From contig NEWR02000016.1 in NCBI GenBank assembly GCA_002869885.2, positions 101,742 through 165,741 on the forward strand: a stretch of DNA of 64,000 nt. The letters are read 5' to 3'. The notes below the pieces were generated by a model that was not told where the DNA came from, ran no database searches, and was given only the letters and a program-made list of their open reading frames with translations. A program made the translations under genes and the position numbers. This DNA is from Nitrospira sp. CG24C (lineage in GTDB: Bacteria > Nitrospirota > Nitrospiria > Nitrospirales > Nitrospiraceae). Positions 62,728 through 64,000 of the stretch are shown piece after piece; within the stretch, counting starts at the first letter, position 1; each line of letters begins with the position of its first letter.

Positions 62728-62855
62728 AGCTTGCTTCCCATTGAACTCAACACGCGCAGGCCGCAGTTGACGCAGCGCCACTGATACAGCACCCGAAACC
62801 AATCACTCAAACGCTCCAACAGAATCAACCCGTGACATTTTCGGCAGCACGTCAC
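62724..62855 (-). CDS. 43-residue zinc-ribbon phage protein
   Basis: GTG start overlapping the SSB stop (GTGA), so translation is coupled. CCRKC and CVNC form a four-Cys zinc ribbon separated by an amphipathic stretch (GLILLERLSDWFRVLYQW). No known family; Com-like translational regulators of some phages are zinc ribbons of this size, but the similarity is only general. Confidence 0.72.
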   Translation of the reverse strand: MTCCRKCHGLILLERLSDWFRVLYQWRCVNCGLRVLSSMGSKL

Positions 62856-63112
62856 TTCTTCACCAGATCGAAGCCGACAAGATCGAGGAAACGTTGACCT
62901 TCCCACTCACGAACATGAATGACCGCGTTCCCTTCGACCATTTCAAGCGGCATGATCCTGGTCAGCAGTTCCGGCTGTTTCTTATCCACCCCGACTTCCA
63001 ACATGGTCTTATCCGCTTTGAAATAGAGTTGCGCCCGAGAATAGACCTTGCCATCCCCGCCCGTTGATTGATTCACGCCCATGAGTGTTACTGCCGCGTT
63101 GAGTTTCGCCAT
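62852..63112 (-). CDS. ssDNA-binding protein (pV-like)
   Basis: 86 residues from the ATG at 63112, with GGAGG 8 nt upstream. MAKLNAAVTLMGVNQS begins a small OB-like beta fold (YSRAQLYFKADKTMLEV, AVIHVREWEGQRFLDLVGF). Position after Rep fits the phage pV gene that coats single-stranded progeny DNA. A longer frame to 63238 inside rep is not coding. Confidence 0.75.
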   Translation of the reverse strand: MAKLNAAVTLMGVNQSTGGDGKVYSRAQLYFKADKTMLEVGVDKKQPELLTRIMPLEMVEGNAVIHVREWEGQRFLDLVGFDLVKK

Positions 63113-63128
63113 ATCGATAACCTCCGTG

Positions 63129-63926
63129 TTAGTTGTTGCGTTCGCCATGAGCACAGCCAGATCTTCCTGGCCCAGTGGGTCCAAACCAAATTGCCGGATA
63201 GCCTCCCACAGAGGCGAGGAGCGTGGTGATAACTTCATAACTCAACCCCATTTCCTCATCTTCCGGCGCATCCGGTGCGATGTAGTAGACCTCTCGCGGT
63301 CGTTCGATGCCTTGCGTCCGAAAATACCGATGATCTCCGACCTCGCGGCCCTCATCGAGACCTTTGCGTAGGTACTTCGCCATGTACGCGGCCAGCTTGG
63401 AACAGGCATTGCCGCGTCCGTCCGGCTCAAACGCCATATCAATGTTGCCGTTTGGCATCATCTGCCTCGATCCATCCTCACGAGTCACCGCGACACGCCC
63501 GACAATTTCGACCCATTCCGACCGCAAGAGCACCACATCGTAAAAACCCGCTAGGGCCAGATGAAAATGACAGGCTCCACGTTGCTGATACTCAAGCACC
63601 GTCACCGACGCCCAATGAGCAAAGCGTTTCCGCATGACCCGCACGAATCGAGAGAGATCCTTCAAGGCTTTTTTCCGATCGATCTGATTCTCCCGATATG
63701 TCAACGTCAACATGCGATCCGCACCAATCGCCAGAAGATCCCGCCGAATGTTCGCCGCCGCTCGATACGTCGCTCGACGTTGATTCTCTTCTCGCTCCTC
63801 ATCGGTCAACACACGACATCCAAATTTCTTCTGTTCCACCTTATAGACCCCCCACCCACACTGCACAACACCAGCCTTGGGGTAATACCGAACCGTGAAA
63901 CGCCGCGCTGCTGGCTCATCTGACAC
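63129..63926 (-). CDS. rolling-circle replication initiator, HUH endonuclease
   Basis: 265 residues. Motif 1 MLTLTYREN near 72-80, HUH motif ACHFHLALAG with HFH at 120-122, and motif 3 YMAKYLRKG at 171-179 with the catalytic Tyr. This is the Rep type of filamentous phages (pII-like) that nicks the plus-strand origin. It is first in the minus-strand operon, 16 bases before the SSB gene. Confidence 0.9.
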   Translation of the reverse strand: MSDEPAARRFTVRYYPKAGVVQCGWGVYKVEQKKFGCRVLTDEEREENQRRATYRAAANIRRDLLAIGADRMLTLTYRENQIDRKKALKDLSRFVRVMRKRFAHWASVTVLEYQQRGACHFHLALAGFYDVVLLRSEWVEIVGRVAVTREDGSRQMMPNGNIDMAFEPDGRGNACSKLAAYMAKYLRKGLDEGREVGDHRYFRTQGIERPREVYYIAPDAPEDEEMGLSYEVITTLLASVGGYPAIWFGPTGPGRSGCAHGERNN

Positions 63927-63980
63927 AATTCGGTCAAGAAACGTGCATCTATCAAGACTAGAAGAGGGGAGGGACGCCGA

Positions 63981-64000
63981 CCGCCCGGCTTGCCGGGCGG
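63981..64000. other. perfect inverted repeat at window edge
   Basis: CCGCCCGG CTTG CCGGGCGG: an 8-bp perfect stem with a 4-nt loop, upstream of rep. Its place in front of the operon suggests a replication origin, packaging or promoter element, but more of it may lie beyond the window. Confidence 0.6.

Larger units (their letters stand above)
57938..64000. mobile_element. inovirus-type filamentous prophage (right end outside window)
   Basis: Integrase and two small genes on the plus strand face a minus-strand operon with HUH Rep, ssDNA-binding protein, tiny zinc ribbon, tiny membrane protein, pIII-like protein, pVI-like protein, Zot ATPase, tiny membrane protein and two coat proteins. The order and sizes fit a filamentous phage. 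The left edge is in tRNA-Pro. At least 6.06 kb is present. None of the host phrase repeats are seen inside. Confidence 0.88.

Overview
The window looks like a chromosomal segment of a Nitrospira-like bacterium (phylum Nitrospirota). This is an inference from gene content and style: a fused cytochrome-porin with further c-type cytochromes and a cupredoxin, a non-classical succinate dehydrogenase (SdhB plus an HdrB-like SdhE), many secreted proteins of unknown function, c-di-GMP signalling genes, and GC-rich codon use. No rRNA is present to confirm it.

Layout. 1-16.2 kb is mostly housekeeping: bcp, a DUF4258/YgiT-type toxin-antitoxin pair, an AP2-like gene, radA, tsaB, rimI, tatC, a beta-propeller protein, a cyclophilin, a very large AsmA protein and an M24 peptidase. 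16.3-21.5 kb holds a DDE transposase that converges on a large secreted RHS-repeat protein lacking its usual C-terminal core. 21.7-35.3 kb is the energy and signalling block: sdhB, archease-rtcB RNA repair, PilZ, a Cyc2-like cytochrome-porin, a diheme cytochrome, a cupredoxin-like protein, a hybrid histidine kinase, a REC-PAS-GGDEF-EAL regulator, and SdhE. 35.4-57.8 kb is mixed: class II aldolase, ORF6N protein, a DUF3386 gene whose 3' end is made of repeat DNA, clpS, a Ca/H antiporter, hemW, the mtnB-mtnD-mtnC methionine-salvage operon, a SUMF1-like protein, a PqqC-like enzyme, metH, an HD-GYP regulator, rph and rdgB.

57.9 kb to the end is the highlight. The first 36 nt of a tRNA-Pro gene stop in the anticodon loop, and a tyrosine integrase follows at once. 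Converging on it is a complete filamentous-phage (inovirus) operon on the minus strand: HUH Rep, ssDNA-binding protein, a tiny zinc-ribbon protein, a 31-aa membrane protein, a pIII-like adsorption protein, a pVI-like protein, the Zot/pI ATPase, a 35-aa membrane protein, and two pVIII-like coat proteins ending at a strong terminator. Several of these genes are very short and joined by GTGA/ATGA overlaps. The right end of the prophage lies beyond the window.

The host chromosome is also littered with intergenic hairpin-forming repeats of several unrelated types. Family A has ends GCAGGATGCTGAAAAAG and its inverse. Family B has a conserved core and copy-specific but self-complementary arms. Families D to H are short-period phrase repeats, for example AACCAAATA, GTTCGAAGTTCG, GTGAAACGTG and GGGGTAAG. 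Some are nested in each other, some supply gene ends, and some run through coding sequence for signal peptides.
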